Source: an uncultured Eubacterium sp.
GTDB lineage: Bacteria > Bacillota > Clostridia > Lachnospirales > Lachnospiraceae
Length of the DNA stretch: 16,214 nt
NCBI GenBank assembly: GCA_900547255.1
Contig: URGC01000057.1
Coordinates: forward strand, 1 to 16,214
Reading direction: 5' to 3'
Both the position numbers and the translations under genes were made by a program. Position 1 is the stretch's first letter, and each line of letters starts with the position of its first letter. The notes below the pieces were generated by a model that did no database searches, was not told the DNA's origin, and saw only the letters and a list, made by a program, of their open reading frames with translations. Below are positions 1 to 7,264 of this stretch, in pieces.

Positions 1-45
1 AGGATGACATATAGAACGGATGAAGAATTTGGTATGAAGTTTTGA
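1..45 (+). CDS. C-terminal end of an upstream gene (partial)
   Basis: Frame 1 is open from the window edge to a TGA at 43-45 and encodes the tail RMTYRTDEEFGMKF. The other two plus-strand frames hit stops at once (TGA at 4-6, TAG at 12-14). A strong terminator follows 14 bases later, which fits this being the end of a plus-strand gene. The fragment is too short to identify. Confidence 0.5.
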   Translation, partial: RMTYRTDEEFGMKF

Positions 46-59
46 AGGAATCAGAGTTG

Positions 60-101
60 ATAAGGACAAAGCATTTTGCTTTGTCCTTATTGTTTTTTTT
101 T
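60..101 (+). terminator. Rho-independent terminator of the upstream gene
   Basis: A 14-bp perfect stem (60-73 with 77-90, core AAGGACAAAGC/GCTTTGTCCTT) closes a 3-base loop. It is followed by TG and nine T residues (93-101). It separates the upstream gene from the MBOAT cassette. Confidence 0.9.
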
Positions 102-117
102 GTAATAAATTGTAGAA

Positions 118-126
118 TGATATAAG
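118..126 (+). promoter_or_regulatory. Extended -10 promoter for the MBOAT/SGNH cassette
   Basis: TGA followed by TATAAG (121-126) makes an extended -10 element just after the terminator and 28 bases before the MBOAT start. No good -35 is visible: the sequence at a 17-base spacing is only T-rich. The extended -10 would have to compensate. This is a prediction from the motif only. Confidence 0.45.
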
Positions 127-153
127 AATTTATGTCGAGTTCCGGGGGAAAAT

Positions 154-1545
154 ATGGTATTTTCGAGTCTTGAGTTTATATTCTGGTTTTTACCAGTTTT
201 TTTATTGCTATATTTTGTAGCTGCTGATAAATATAAGAATTATGTATTACTTTTTGCAAGTCTGTTTTTCTATGCATATGGTGAGCCATTATATCTGTTA
301 TTAATGATATTTTCAATTGTAATTAATTATATTCTGGCGCGTATTATGGTCAGATATGACAGAGTATCCAGGCTGGTTTTCGTGTCAGCACTTCTGATTG
401 ATTTTGGGGCATTATTTATATTTAAGTATTATGATTTCTTTACATCAAATCTTAATAATTGTTTAGGATATGCCCATATTCCAGTGCTTAATCTGACTTT
501 GCCACTGGGTATAAGCTTCTATACATTTCAGATAGCATCGTATATGATTGATGTATATAAAGGTAAATACGCAGTTGAGAGCAACATAATTAAATTTGCT
601 GCATATGTTTCGATGTTTCCGCAGCTTATTGCTGGTCCGATTGTTAATTATGATGAAGTAAGAGAGAGCCTTAATCATAGAAAGATAGAACTCTCATCAA
701 TAGAGAGAGGCGTACAGATATTTATAATTGGTTTGTGCTATAAGGTTCTGCTGGCTAATAATATTGCCTCATTGTGGAATGACGTTGATACAATAGGACC
801 ATATGGCATCAATACGCCACTTGCATGGTTTGCATCATGGGGATATTCAATGCAGTTGTATTTTGATTTCTTTGGATATTCACTTATGGCGATTGGATTA
901 GGAAAAATTATAGGATTCAGATTTCCTAAGAATTTTAATAATCCATATGCGGCAGTTTCACTTACTGATTTCTGGAGAAGATGGCATATCACATTAAGCC
1001 GGTGGTTTAAAGAATATGTATATATTCCTATGGGAGGCAATAGATGTAATCCGGTAAAGCATATATTTAATCTTATTGTTGTCTGGATGTTAACTGGTTT
1101 ATGGCATGGAGCAGACTGGAATTACCTGTTATGGGGAATATGCACGGTTGTAATATTAATATTTGAAAAATATGTCTTACATAAAGTGCTTGATAAGAGC
1201 CGTATACTTGGACATTGCTATATGTTCATACTGATTCCGGTTTTATGGACAATATTTAACATTAATGATTTGAATTTCTTAGGACTATATCTTAAAAAGA
1301 TGTTCTTTATTCCGCTTGGCGGATACACCGCAGGCAATACAATGACAACATTTATATATATGGTAAAGAAATACTGGTGGATGTTCCTGGCGTGTGTTAT
1401 ATTTGCAACACCATATCCAATGAGAGTATATGTAAAATGCAGAAAGAAAATTGTATACAATGTATTTTTGTTTGCCTTATTCTGGCTGTGCGTATATGAG
1501 CTGGTATTTGGAACAAATAATCCATTTTTGTATTTTAGATTCTAA
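154..1545 (+). CDS. MBOAT-family membrane O-acyltransferase (AlgI/DltB/PatA type)
   Basis: A 463-residue polytopic membrane protein of the membrane-bound O-acyltransferase family. Family members take an acyl group, usually acetyl, from a cytoplasmic donor and pass it across the membrane for O-acylation of an exported polysaccharide or other envelope polymer. Visible family signatures are PLGISFYTFQ (117-126), the basic motif FWRRWHITLSRWFKEY (273-288, His278) and LTGLWHGADW (313-322), whose His318 is the expected catalytic histidine. Hydrophobic segments span nearly the whole chain, and the length matches AlgI-like enzymes. The start is supported by GGGGGA at 144-149, just upstream of ATG. 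The gene lies 26 bases before an SGNH hydrolase gene, a pairing seen in polysaccharide O-acetylation loci. The acceptor cannot be read from sequence. D-alanyl transfer (DltB) is less likely because no dltA, dltC or dltD is nearby. Confidence 0.9.
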   Translation: MVFSSLEFIFWFLPVFLLLYFVAADKYKNYVLLFASLFFYAYGEPLYLLLMIFSIVINYILARIMVRYDRVSRLVFVSALLIDFGALFIFKYYDFFTSNLNNCLGYAHIPVLNLTLPLGISFYTFQIASYMIDVYKGKYAVESNIIKFAAYVSMFPQLIAGPIVNYDEVRESLNHRKIELSSIERGVQIFIIGLCYKVLLANNIASLWNDVDTIGPYGINTPLAWFASWGYSMQLYFDFFGYSLMAIGLGKIIGFRFPKNFNNPYAAVSLTDFWRRWHITLSRWFKEYVYIPMGGNRCNPVKHIFNLIVVWMLTGLWHGADWNYLLWGICTVVILIFEKYVLHKVLDKSRILGHCYMFILIPVLWTIFNINDLNFLGLYLKKMFFIPLGGYTAGNTMTTFIYMVKKYWWMFLACVIFATPYPMRVYVKCRKKIVYNVFLFALFWLCVYELVFGTNNPFLYFRF

Positions 1546-1571
1546 GCAGAGTTAAGACGCAGGGGAGTACA

Positions 1572-2609
1572 ATGAAAAAATTTATAAAAAAATGTCCGCT
1601 CACATTTTCAATAATAATAGCCTTTATTGCTGTAAATGTGTGTGGAGGTATTGCTATATATAAAAATGTCATACCATTTGACATATCAATGACACATCCT
1701 GTCGTTGCCTCGGTGTTTGAATATGTGTCAGATAATAATAATAATAATGAATATATATATGATGAGACACCTATAGAACCCATTGGCTCGTTATATAAGC
1801 CGGATGAAGATAGCAGCGGCACACAGCATACATCTGTATCTAATGATGAAGATAATGATAATTCCAAAGAGGATAATGGACAGGACAAAGAGCAGGATAC
1901 ACAGGAAAATGTAAAAGATGATAACTATGGCAAAGTTGTATACACAGAACGTATATCTTCGCCACCAAGAAGTTCTTATTATAATGAAGTTAATATTAAA
2001 GCATCATCTACACAGTTCGATTATTCAACTGTTGATAAAGAATATTTCAGCAATACCTTATTCATCGGGGATTCAAGGGTCGAAGGATTATGCAGATATG
2101 GTGGAATTGATACAGCATCATATTGTTTCAAGTCAGGTGTTTCTGTGTGGGATATAAAAGAACAGAGCATGTTTGACGGAAGCTTTAATAAAACAACGCT
2201 GGACGATGCCTTGAATATGCAGGAATACGATTTCATATATATAATGATAGGAATTAATGAACTTGGAAGAGGCACGCCAACATCATATGCAAACCAGTAC
2301 AAAGAAGACATAAAATATATAAGGCAGTACCAGCCTCAGGCTACTATTGTAATTATGGGAATATTAGGGATTACCCAGGAATATTCTGATAGTAATGACG
2401 TATATAATAATGACAATGTCAATGCAAGAAATGTGTCGATTTCATATCTTTCTAATGGAATAGATGTATTTTATCTGGACGTTAATGATTCAGTGTGTGA
2501 TTCACAAGGCGCAATGATTGAAGAATATTCAAGAGATGGTATTCACCTGAAAGCTGAATATTATACATTATGGGCAGATTATCTATGCAGCCACGCTATT
2601 GTCAGATGA
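1572..2609 (+). CDS. Membrane-anchored SGNH/GDSL-type hydrolase or acyltransferase
   Basis: A 345-residue protein with a short basic N-terminus and one hydrophobic segment (about 11-30) that should act as an uncleaved signal anchor. A low-complexity Asn/Asp/Glu-rich stalk (about 54-120) follows, then an extracytoplasmic SGNH domain (about 155-345). Block I is FIGDSR with nucleophile Ser168. Block III is IGINE with oxyanion Asn229, where Glu replaces the more usual Asp. Block V is DGIH with Asp322 and His325, so the catalytic set is complete. The family includes acetyl esterases and the acetyltransferases that work with MBOAT proteins. The position 26 bases after the MBOAT gene suggests it completes or edits acylation of the same polymer outside the cell. 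GGGGAG at 1562-1567 supports the start. The direction of the reaction, transfer or removal of acetyl, cannot be decided here. Confidence 0.85.
   Translation: MKKFIKKCPLTFSIIIAFIAVNVCGGIAIYKNVIPFDISMTHPVVASVFEYVSDNNNNNEYIYDETPIEPIGSLYKPDEDSSGTQHTSVSNDEDNDNSKEDNGQDKEQDTQENVKDDNYGKVVYTERISSPPRSSYYNEVNIKASSTQFDYSTVDKEYFSNTLFIGDSRVEGLCRYGGIDTASYCFKSGVSVWDIKEQSMFDGSFNKTTLDDALNMQEYDFIYIMIGINELGRGTPTSYANQYKEDIKYIRQYQPQATIVIMGILGITQEYSDSNDVYNNDNVNARNVSISYLSNGIDVFYLDVNDSVCDSQGAMIEEYSRDGIHLKAEYYTLWADYLCSHAIVR
1732..1748 (+). repeat. AAT trinucleotide repeat inside the SGNH gene
   Basis: A 17-base ATA/AAT run encodes Asn55-Asn59 in the stalk between the membrane anchor and the catalytic domain. Changes by whole units would lengthen or shorten the stalk without shifting the frame. 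Confidence 0.8.
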
Positions 2610-2633
2610 TAAAGGAGTTGAAGATATATCGTT

Positions 2634-3365
2634 ATGACTGAGAGTAAAAGAAAATATAAAATTATAATATTGGCATTACAGGCTATAGTGCTTGTTATTG
2701 TGATAATTGCATCTGTACATTTATTGAAAAATACGAGTGTTCAGGCTCACAATAGTTTAACGGAAAATTCCGGCAATATTGAAAATGTAACAGAAAATTT
2801 TAATGAATCAGAGCAGACTGCCATGTTAAGTGATGATACTAATGGACAGACAGAGGATTTGAAGGCAGTCAGTATTAACAGATATATTTTTGTTGGTGAT
2901 TCAAGGTATGTTGGCATGCGTAAATTTGCGCAGAGTGATGATATATTTATAGCGGAAAATTCGCAGGGGTATGATTTTCTGGTGTCTAATCTGGAAACTA
3001 TTAAGCAGTATGCTGATAAGAACAGTGTGCTTATAATCGGTCTTGGCGTTAATGATTATGGCGTTAACTATAAGAATTATATTAAGATTATGAATGAGCT
3101 TGCAGATACTATGGAATGTCCTGTGTATTATATGCTTATCAATCCAGTGGAGGAAGAGAAAGAGATTCCATATGGATATACAGTTTATAATGAGATGATT
3201 GATAAGTATAATATGCTTATGAGAGCTGGTTTTAGTGATAAGGTCAGGATAATTGATTCTAACTCATATCTCAAAGAAAGTGGCTTTTCTACTGTGGATG
3301 GGCTGCATTATAATGACACTACATACAATAAAATATATAATTATTTAAAATCTAATGCTTTATAA
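2634..3365 (+). CDS. Second membrane-anchored SGNH-type hydrolase
   Basis: A 243-residue protein with a basic N-terminus, one strongly hydrophobic segment (about 9-31) and an acidic, Asn/Ser/Thr-rich linker (about 38-78). A compact SGNH domain fills the rest. Block I is FVGDSR with Ser90. Block III is LGVND with Asn140. Block V is VDGLH with Asp222 and His225. It is shorter and clearly different from the preceding SGNH protein, so the pair is not a simple recent duplication. It begins 24 bases after that gene and probably shares its transcript. The only good ribosome site, AAAGGAG at 2611-2617, lies 16 bases before the ATG, an unusually long gap. A stop at 2619-2621 rules out any upstream in-frame start, so the ATG is kept. 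Likely role: acetyl transfer to, or esterase action on, the polymer served by the MBOAT protein. Confidence 0.83.
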   Translation: MTESKRKYKIIILALQAIVLVIVIIASVHLLKNTSVQAHNSLTENSGNIENVTENFNESEQTAMLSDDTNGQTEDLKAVSINRYIFVGDSRYVGMRKFAQSDDIFIAENSQGYDFLVSNLETIKQYADKNSVLIIGLGVNDYGVNYKNYIKIMNELADTMECPVYYMLINPVEEEKEIPYGYTVYNEMIDKYNMLMRAGFSDKVRIIDSNSYLKESGFSTVDGLHYNDTTYNKIYNYLKSNAL

Positions 3366-3394
3366 TTGAAAATATAGTGAAATTTTGTTATACT
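3366..3394 (+). promoter_or_regulatory. Vegetative sigma promoter for cheV
   Basis: TTGAAA (3366-3371), a 17-base spacer and TATACT (3389-3394), with TGT just before the -10 giving an extended -10 element. It starts on the base after the SGNH stop codon and lies about 40 bases before the cheV start. There is no terminator between the two genes, so some read-through from the surface cassette is also possible. Confidence 0.8.
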
Positions 3395-3420
3395 AGATAT
3401 AAGTTTGGAGTACGTGATTT

Positions 3421-3425
3421 GGAGG
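3421..3425 (+). promoter_or_regulatory. Ribosome binding site that fixes the cheV start
   Basis: GGAGG lies 9 bases before the ATG at 3435. An in-frame TTG at 3405 would add 10 residues, but it has no ribosome site and lies only 10 bases after the predicted -10 element, about where transcription should begin. Confidence 0.8.
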
Positions 3426-3434
3426 AAAGATACT

Positions 3435-4331
3435 ATGGAAACTAATATATTAATGGAAAGTGGAACTAATGAACTTGAAGTACTTGAATTTATGGTAGGT
3501 GGAAACCATTATGGAATAAACGTAGCTAAGATTAAGGAGATTGTTCCTTATACTAAGATTACACCAGTACCTAATTCGCATCCAAGTGTAGAAGGCATAT
3601 TTATGCCAAGAGATTTAATGATAACAGTAGTAGACCTTGCAAAGGTTATTAAGTCTAAGCCATCACCAGATGTCAGCAAGGACATGTTTATCATTACTAA
3701 TTTTAATAAGCTTAATGTTGCATTCCATGTTCATTCTGTTGTAGGTATACACAGAGTTTCATGGGCAGATATTATAACACCAGATGCTACAGTAAGTTCA
3801 GCGGACAGCGGAATTGCTACAGGTATTGTTAAGTATGACGGTAATCTTATTGTAATCTTAGATTTTGAGAGAATTGTATCTGATATCAGCCCTGAGACAG
3901 GTCTTAAGGTATCTGATATTGAAGGTCTTGAGGGAAGAGAGAAGGTTGCTTCTCACATTGTTATTGCAGAGGATTCACCACTTCTTATGGCACTGATATG
4001 TGATTCACTCAAGAAGTCTGGATATACTAATATCACAGAGTGTCCTAATGGACAGGTTGCATGGGATTATATGTGTGACGTAAAGAGTGGCAAGGTACCT
4101 GACGATGTTAAATGTATCATAACAGATATCGAGATGCCTCTTATGGATGGACATAGATTAACTAAGCTTGTTAAGACTGACGAGAAGTTAAAGTCAATTC
4201 CTTTGATAATATTCTCTTCATTGATTAATGAACAGATGAGAGCTAAGGGAAAATCACTTGGTGCGGATGTTCAGCTTTCTAAACCAGAAATCGGTTCACT
4301 TGTAAGTGAGATAGATAAGTTATTAAGATAA
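3435..4331 (+). CDS. cheV: CheV-type chemotaxis coupling protein (CheW domain plus receiver)
   Basis: A 298-residue soluble protein. Residues about 12-155 form a CheW-like coupling domain, with ELEVLEFMVGGNHYGINV at the start and the IKEIVPYTKITPVPNS segment typical of CheW/CheV. Residues about 173-298 form a response-regulator receiver with acidic pair Glu179-Asp180, phospho-acceptor Asp231 in TDIEMPLMDG, switch serines 261-262 and conserved Lys283 in LSKP. CheV links chemoreceptors to the kinase CheA and tunes adaptation through phosphorylation by CheA. No other che or flagellar gene is visible, so partners must be elsewhere. The start is set at ATG 3435 by its ribosome site. The gene has its own promoter and a strong terminator. 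Its codons (AAG, GAG, GGT) are more selective than those of the surface cassette, hinting at higher expression. Confidence 0.92.
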   Translation: METNILMESGTNELEVLEFMVGGNHYGINVAKIKEIVPYTKITPVPNSHPSVEGIFMPRDLMITVVDLAKVIKSKPSPDVSKDMFIITNFNKLNVAFHVHSVVGIHRVSWADIITPDATVSSADSGIATGIVKYDGNLIVILDFERIVSDISPETGLKVSDIEGLEGREKVASHIVIAEDSPLLMALICDSLKKSGYTNITECPNGQVAWDYMCDVKSGKVPDDVKCIITDIEMPLMDGHRLTKLVKTDEKLKSIPLIIFSSLINEQMRAKGKSLGADVQLSKPEIGSLVSEIDKLLR

Positions 4332-4342
4332 CTGTTTTATGT

Positions 4343-4375
4343 AATAGCTGCACAATACTGTGCAGCTATTTTTTT
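4343..4375 (+). terminator. Terminator after cheV, abutting the next gene's ribosome site
   Basis: A perfect 12-bp stem (4343-4354 with 4359-4370, core AGCTGCACA/TGTGCAGCT) closes a 4-base loop and runs into seven T residues (4369-4375). AAGGAG of the next gene begins on the following base. Read-through would therefore be needed unless a promoter hides within the hairpin, and I see none. Confidence 0.9.
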
Positions 4376-4387
4376 AAGGAGAAATAT

Positions 4388-4900
4388 ATGGAAAAATATA
4401 ATAATCTTATAGAAGCCTACAAAGAAGCTGAGATGCTTGTTATAGGTATAGGAAGCGAGCTTTGTAAAAAAGCATTTGAAGATGATAATAAAAGAATATC
4501 AGTTTTAAATGAGTATAATAAGATTTTAGACAAGAAGAATTATTTTATCATAACAAGTCATCAGAATAATATATTTGAAGGTACGGATTTTAATACAAGA
4601 AGAATATGCAATCCGCTTATTCAGGACGATAATTCGGAGAAGCAGTGGGATTTGTATAATAAATGGCTTTCAGCATCTCTTAATAAAAAATTATTGATTA
4701 TAGAGATTGGAGAGGATTTTAATCATCCTAATATATTCAGATGGCCATTTGAAAAGGTTGTATTTATCAATCAGAAGTCAAAAATGTTTAGAATTAATGA
4801 TGTATTTTACCAGCTTCCAGCAGATATTGGTGAAAGAGCACAGTCGATAAAGGCAAATGGAATGTCATTTGTATCGGAATTAGTTGATTATATTGTTTAA
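4388..4900 (+). CDS. Uncharacterised 170-residue protein resembling a reduced sirtuin core
   Basis: A soluble protein with no membrane segment. Three segments resemble Sir2-type NAD-binding folds. An N-terminal AEMLVIGIGSEL (14-25) recalls the glycine-rich NAD loop. FIITSHQNNIF (53-63) sits where sirtuins carry the TQN(I/V)D strand. EIGEDFNHPNIFRWPFEKV (106-124) recalls the ELGVGxNTPxIIRxPFE segment of the macrodomain-associated SirTM class, as I remember it. It is much shorter than catalytic sirtuins (about 250-300 residues), has only two cysteines (26 and 73), so no zinc ribbon, and lacks an obvious catalytic histidine motif. It may be a degenerate NAD-binding protein. AAGGAG (4376-4381) supports the start, directly after the cheV terminator. 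The family assignment is tentative, and a lineage-specific protein of unknown function is the alternative. Confidence 0.6.
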   Translation: MEKYNNLIEAYKEAEMLVIGIGSELCKKAFEDDNKRISVLNEYNKILDKKNYFIITSHQNNIFEGTDFNTRRICNPLIQDDNSEKQWDLYNKWLSASLNKKLLIIEIGEDFNHPNIFRWPFEKVVFINQKSKMFRINDVFYQLPADIGERAQSIKANGMSFVSELVDYIV

Positions 4901-4921
4901 TTCTAGTTGATATGATACAAT
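4893..4921 (+). promoter_or_regulatory. Probable promoter for the orf562-hisH-hisF-ung operon
   Basis: TTGTTT (4893-4898), a 17-base spacer and TACAAT (4916-4921), preceded by TGA as an extended -10. The -35 half overlaps the end of the preceding gene. It lies 29 bases before the next ATG. The -35 is weak. Confidence 0.5.
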
Positions 4922-4950
4922 AAAATATATGTATATTTTGAGGTGGCATT

Positions 4951-6639
4951 ATGGCAGAATTAGACGAAGAGAGTTATCTTGATAGTTTACTTGGCTCAAT
5001 TGGTGATGTTGAAGATATAGTAACAACTAAAGAAATGGGTGTTGAGAAGATTCTTGAGAATCAATTATCAAAAGAAGATAACGACAATGTAATAGATGAA
5101 CCAGAAGAAAAAGAGGCTGATAAGGCAGAAGAGCCGGAAGTAAAAGAGGCAGAGAGTGCAGAACCAGAACAGAGCATGGATATAGATGCTATTTCTGCTG
5201 ATGAACTCAATTCACTATTAGGCAAGGAATCGGAAGCTCCTGCTGCTGATAATAATGAAGCAGGTGATAGTGCCACAGAAGAAAGTGCTGTGGATGAAAG
5301 TGGTAATAGTGATAAGCCTGATTTTTCTGAAACTGAATTATCAGAGAGTGATATGGAAAGATTAAAAGACATGGATCTTGACAATATCATTGAGCAGGTT
5401 AAGACAGATTCCGTATCTGAGGATGATTTATTTGATACACAATCAGATAGTAAAGCCGAAGAAGCATCTGGCAAAGAGGCAGATTCACAGACTGCGGAGC
5501 AGAAAGAGCCAGCTTCAGATGGTTCTGGTGAGAATATAGAGATAGACAAGTCTGTTGAGAAGAAACTCAAATCAAAGGATAAGAAAGACGGCGTAATGTC
5601 TGTATTAAAGAGTGTGTTCTTTGAGAATGAGGATGATGAGATAGCAGAAGCTGTCAATGGAAAGAAAGAATCCGAAGGAGACGGAAAAGATAAAAAGAAG
5701 AAAAAGAAATCCAAGAAAAAGGACAAGAAGGCTTCTAAGGCAGAAGAGATAACAGATGAGTTATTAGCTGACGAACAAAAGACAGTTGATGAGAACCAGC
5801 AGTTGATAGATGAAGTCTTTGGAGATAAAGAGACTCTTGATGAGAATGTGGCTCCTCAGAAGGGATTTATAGCCAAGATTAAGTATCGTCTGGAACAGTT
5901 CAAGAAAAAGAACGCAGAGGAAGAGCGTCTTGAGGAAGAGGCTGAACAGCGTGATATAGAGGAACGCAAGAAGAAAAAAGAGGAAGATAAAGCTGCCAAG
6001 GCTGCTAAGAAAGAAGAGGCTAAGAAGGAAAAAGAGGCTAAGCCTAAGAAAGAACCTAAACCTAAGAAGGCTAAGCCTAAGAAAGAAAAGAAGCCAAAGC
6101 CAGAGCCAAAACCAGAAGATATCCTTAAGATTAAACCTAAGTCACTTATTATGTTTATCTTTTTGATTGCTGGTATATGTGTGCTTACGATTGTTGCATC
6201 TACACTTATATCTAATAATTCAGCATCATCATCTGCAAGGGGCAGTTATGAAGTTGGAAGTTATGATAAGGCATATGAACAGCTTGCTGGTATGAATATC
6301 AGTAAATCTGACCAATCAATCTATGAGAAGTCATCTGTTGTAATGTATGTCCAGAGACAGTATGAGTCATACCAGAATTACATGGAAGTAAACATGTACA
6401 CAGAGGCAATCAATGCTTTAGTAAAGGGCTTGGAAAGATACAATACATATTATAACGAGGCAAAACAGTTAGGCGTTGATAGTGCATTAGATGAACAGAA
6501 ACAGCAGATATACAATGCATTTAATACATCATTTAATATATCACAGGCTGATGCTGATAAGTTGTTACAGGAATCACAGGACAACTTTACACAGTATTAC
6601 GTAAAGATTGACAAGATGGGAAAGGCAATGAAGAAATGA
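4951..6639 (+). CDS. Highly charged single-pass membrane protein with TPR-like external domain, coupled to hisH
   Basis: A 562-residue protein of unknown function. Residues 1-200 are very acidic and probably disordered, with two related short motifs, YLDSLLGSIG (9-18) and ELNSLLGKES (85-94). Residues 201-270 turn basic, with a Lys-rich run at 246-258. Residues about 315-360 are a Glu/Lys/Arg-rich likely coiled coil, and 361-390 are Lys-Pro repeats. One membrane segment (about 399-420, SLIMFIFLIAGICVLTIVAS) follows. The 140-residue C-terminus, rich in Tyr, Gln and Ala helices, looks TPR-like and should lie outside the cell because the basic stretch precedes the membrane. GAGGTGG at 4940-4946 supports the start. 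The stop TGA at 6637-6639 overlaps the hisH ATG (ATGA), so translation is probably coupled. It has no visible histidine-pathway domain, and scaffold or envelope roles are guesses. Confidence 0.75.
   Translation: MAELDEESYLDSLLGSIGDVEDIVTTKEMGVEKILENQLSKEDNDNVIDEPEEKEADKAEEPEVKEAESAEPEQSMDIDAISADELNSLLGKESEAPAADNNEAGDSATEESAVDESGNSDKPDFSETELSESDMERLKDMDLDNIIEQVKTDSVSEDDLFDTQSDSKAEEASGKEADSQTAEQKEPASDGSGENIEIDKSVEKKLKSKDKKDGVMSVLKSVFFENEDDEIAEAVNGKKESEGDGKDKKKKKKSKKKDKKASKAEEITDELLADEQKTVDENQQLIDEVFGDKETLDENVAPQKGFIAKIKYRLEQFKKKNAEEERLEEEAEQRDIEERKKKKEEDKAAKAAKKEEAKKEKEAKPKKEPKPKKAKPKKEKKPKPEPKPEDILKIKPKSLIMFIFLIAGICVLTIVASTLISNNSASSSARGSYEVGSYDKAYEQLAGMNISKSDQSIYEKSSVVMYVQRQYESYQNYMEVNMYTEAINALVKGLERYNTYYNEAKQLGVDSALDEQKQQIYNAFNTSFNISQADADKLLQESQDNFTQYYVKIDKMGKAMKK
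6035..6087 (+). repeat. 33-base direct repeat encoding the Lys-Pro region
   Basis: A 20-base identical segment occurs at 6035-6054 and 6068-6087 (core GGCTAAGCCTAAGAAAGAA), offset by 33 bases, which is 11 codons. The surrounding DNA is a less perfect continuation of the same pattern, so the Lys-Pro linker probably grew by in-frame duplication. Confidence 0.85.
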
Positions 6640-7241
6640 TAGCAATTATTGACTATGATGCAGGCAACCTTAAAAGTGTTGAGAAGGCTCTTAAATCATT
6701 AGGGCAGGAGACTGTTGTCTCAAGAGATTCAAGCGTTATCAAGGCGGCGGACAAGGTTATACTTCCGGGAGTTGGTTCATTTGGTGATGCCATGAACAAT
6801 CTTGACCATTTTAATCTGGTTGACACTATTAAAGATATCGCAGAGAGCGGAAAGCCATTTCTTGGAATATGTCTTGGACTTCAGCTTTTATTTGAGAGAA
6901 GTGATGAGACACCGGGAGCAGAGGGGCTTTCAATATTACCTGGTGAAATCTTAAGAATACCACCAAGTGAGGGATTAAAGATACCACATATGGGCTGGAA
7001 TTCAATCAAGATAAAGGATAATGCCAGACTTTTTAAGAATGTGCATGATAATTCATATGTTTATTTTGTTCATTCATATTACCTTAAAGCCGCAGATGAG
7101 GATATCGTAGCAGCTACTACAGAGTATTCTACCCACATACATGCATCGGTTGAGAAGAACAATATATTTGCCTGCCAGTTCCATCCTGAGAAAAGCAGCG
7201 ATATAGGATTACGTATTCTTAATAATTTTGCTAATTTATAG
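6636..7241 (+). CDS. hisH: Imidazole glycerol phosphate synthase, glutaminase subunit HisH
   Basis: A 201-residue class I glutamine amidotransferase, the usual length for HisH. It releases ammonia from glutamine and channels it to HisF, which makes imidazole glycerol phosphate and AICAR from PRFAR in histidine biosynthesis. The start IIDYDAGNLKSVEKAL is typical. PGVGSFGDAM (44-53) forms the oxyanion region. GICLGLQLLF (77-86) holds nucleophile Cys79, and QFHPEKSS (181-188) holds His183 and Glu185, completing the triad. FVHSYY (144-149) is also diagnostic. Its ATG overlaps the stop of the upstream membrane-protein gene. Purine-rich sequence (GGGAAAGG, 6618-6625) lies about 10 bases before the start. 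hisF follows after 23 bases, as expected for subunits made in equal amounts. Confidence 0.97.
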   Translation: MIAIIDYDAGNLKSVEKALKSLGQETVVSRDSSVIKAADKVILPGVGSFGDAMNNLDHFNLVDTIKDIAESGKPFLGICLGLQLLFERSDETPGAEGLSILPGEILRIPPSEGLKIPHMGWNSIKIKDNARLFKNVHDNSYVYFVHSYYLKAADEDIVAATTEYSTHIHASVEKNNIFACQFHPEKSSDIGLRILNNFANL

Positions 7242-7264
7242 TAATCGTATAAGGAGATGTCGAT

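Noticed and set aside
3405..3434. TTG start that would lengthen CheV by 10 residues
   Set aside because: It has no ribosome site and lies about where the predicted promoter should start transcription, whereas ATG 3435 has GGAGG at good spacing.
5061..5726. 221-codon minus-strand open frame opposite the charged membrane protein gene
   Set aside because: It is Ser/Phe/Leu-rich because it mirrors Lys/Glu/Asp-rich codons of the sense gene. It has no ribosome site and no recognisable domain.
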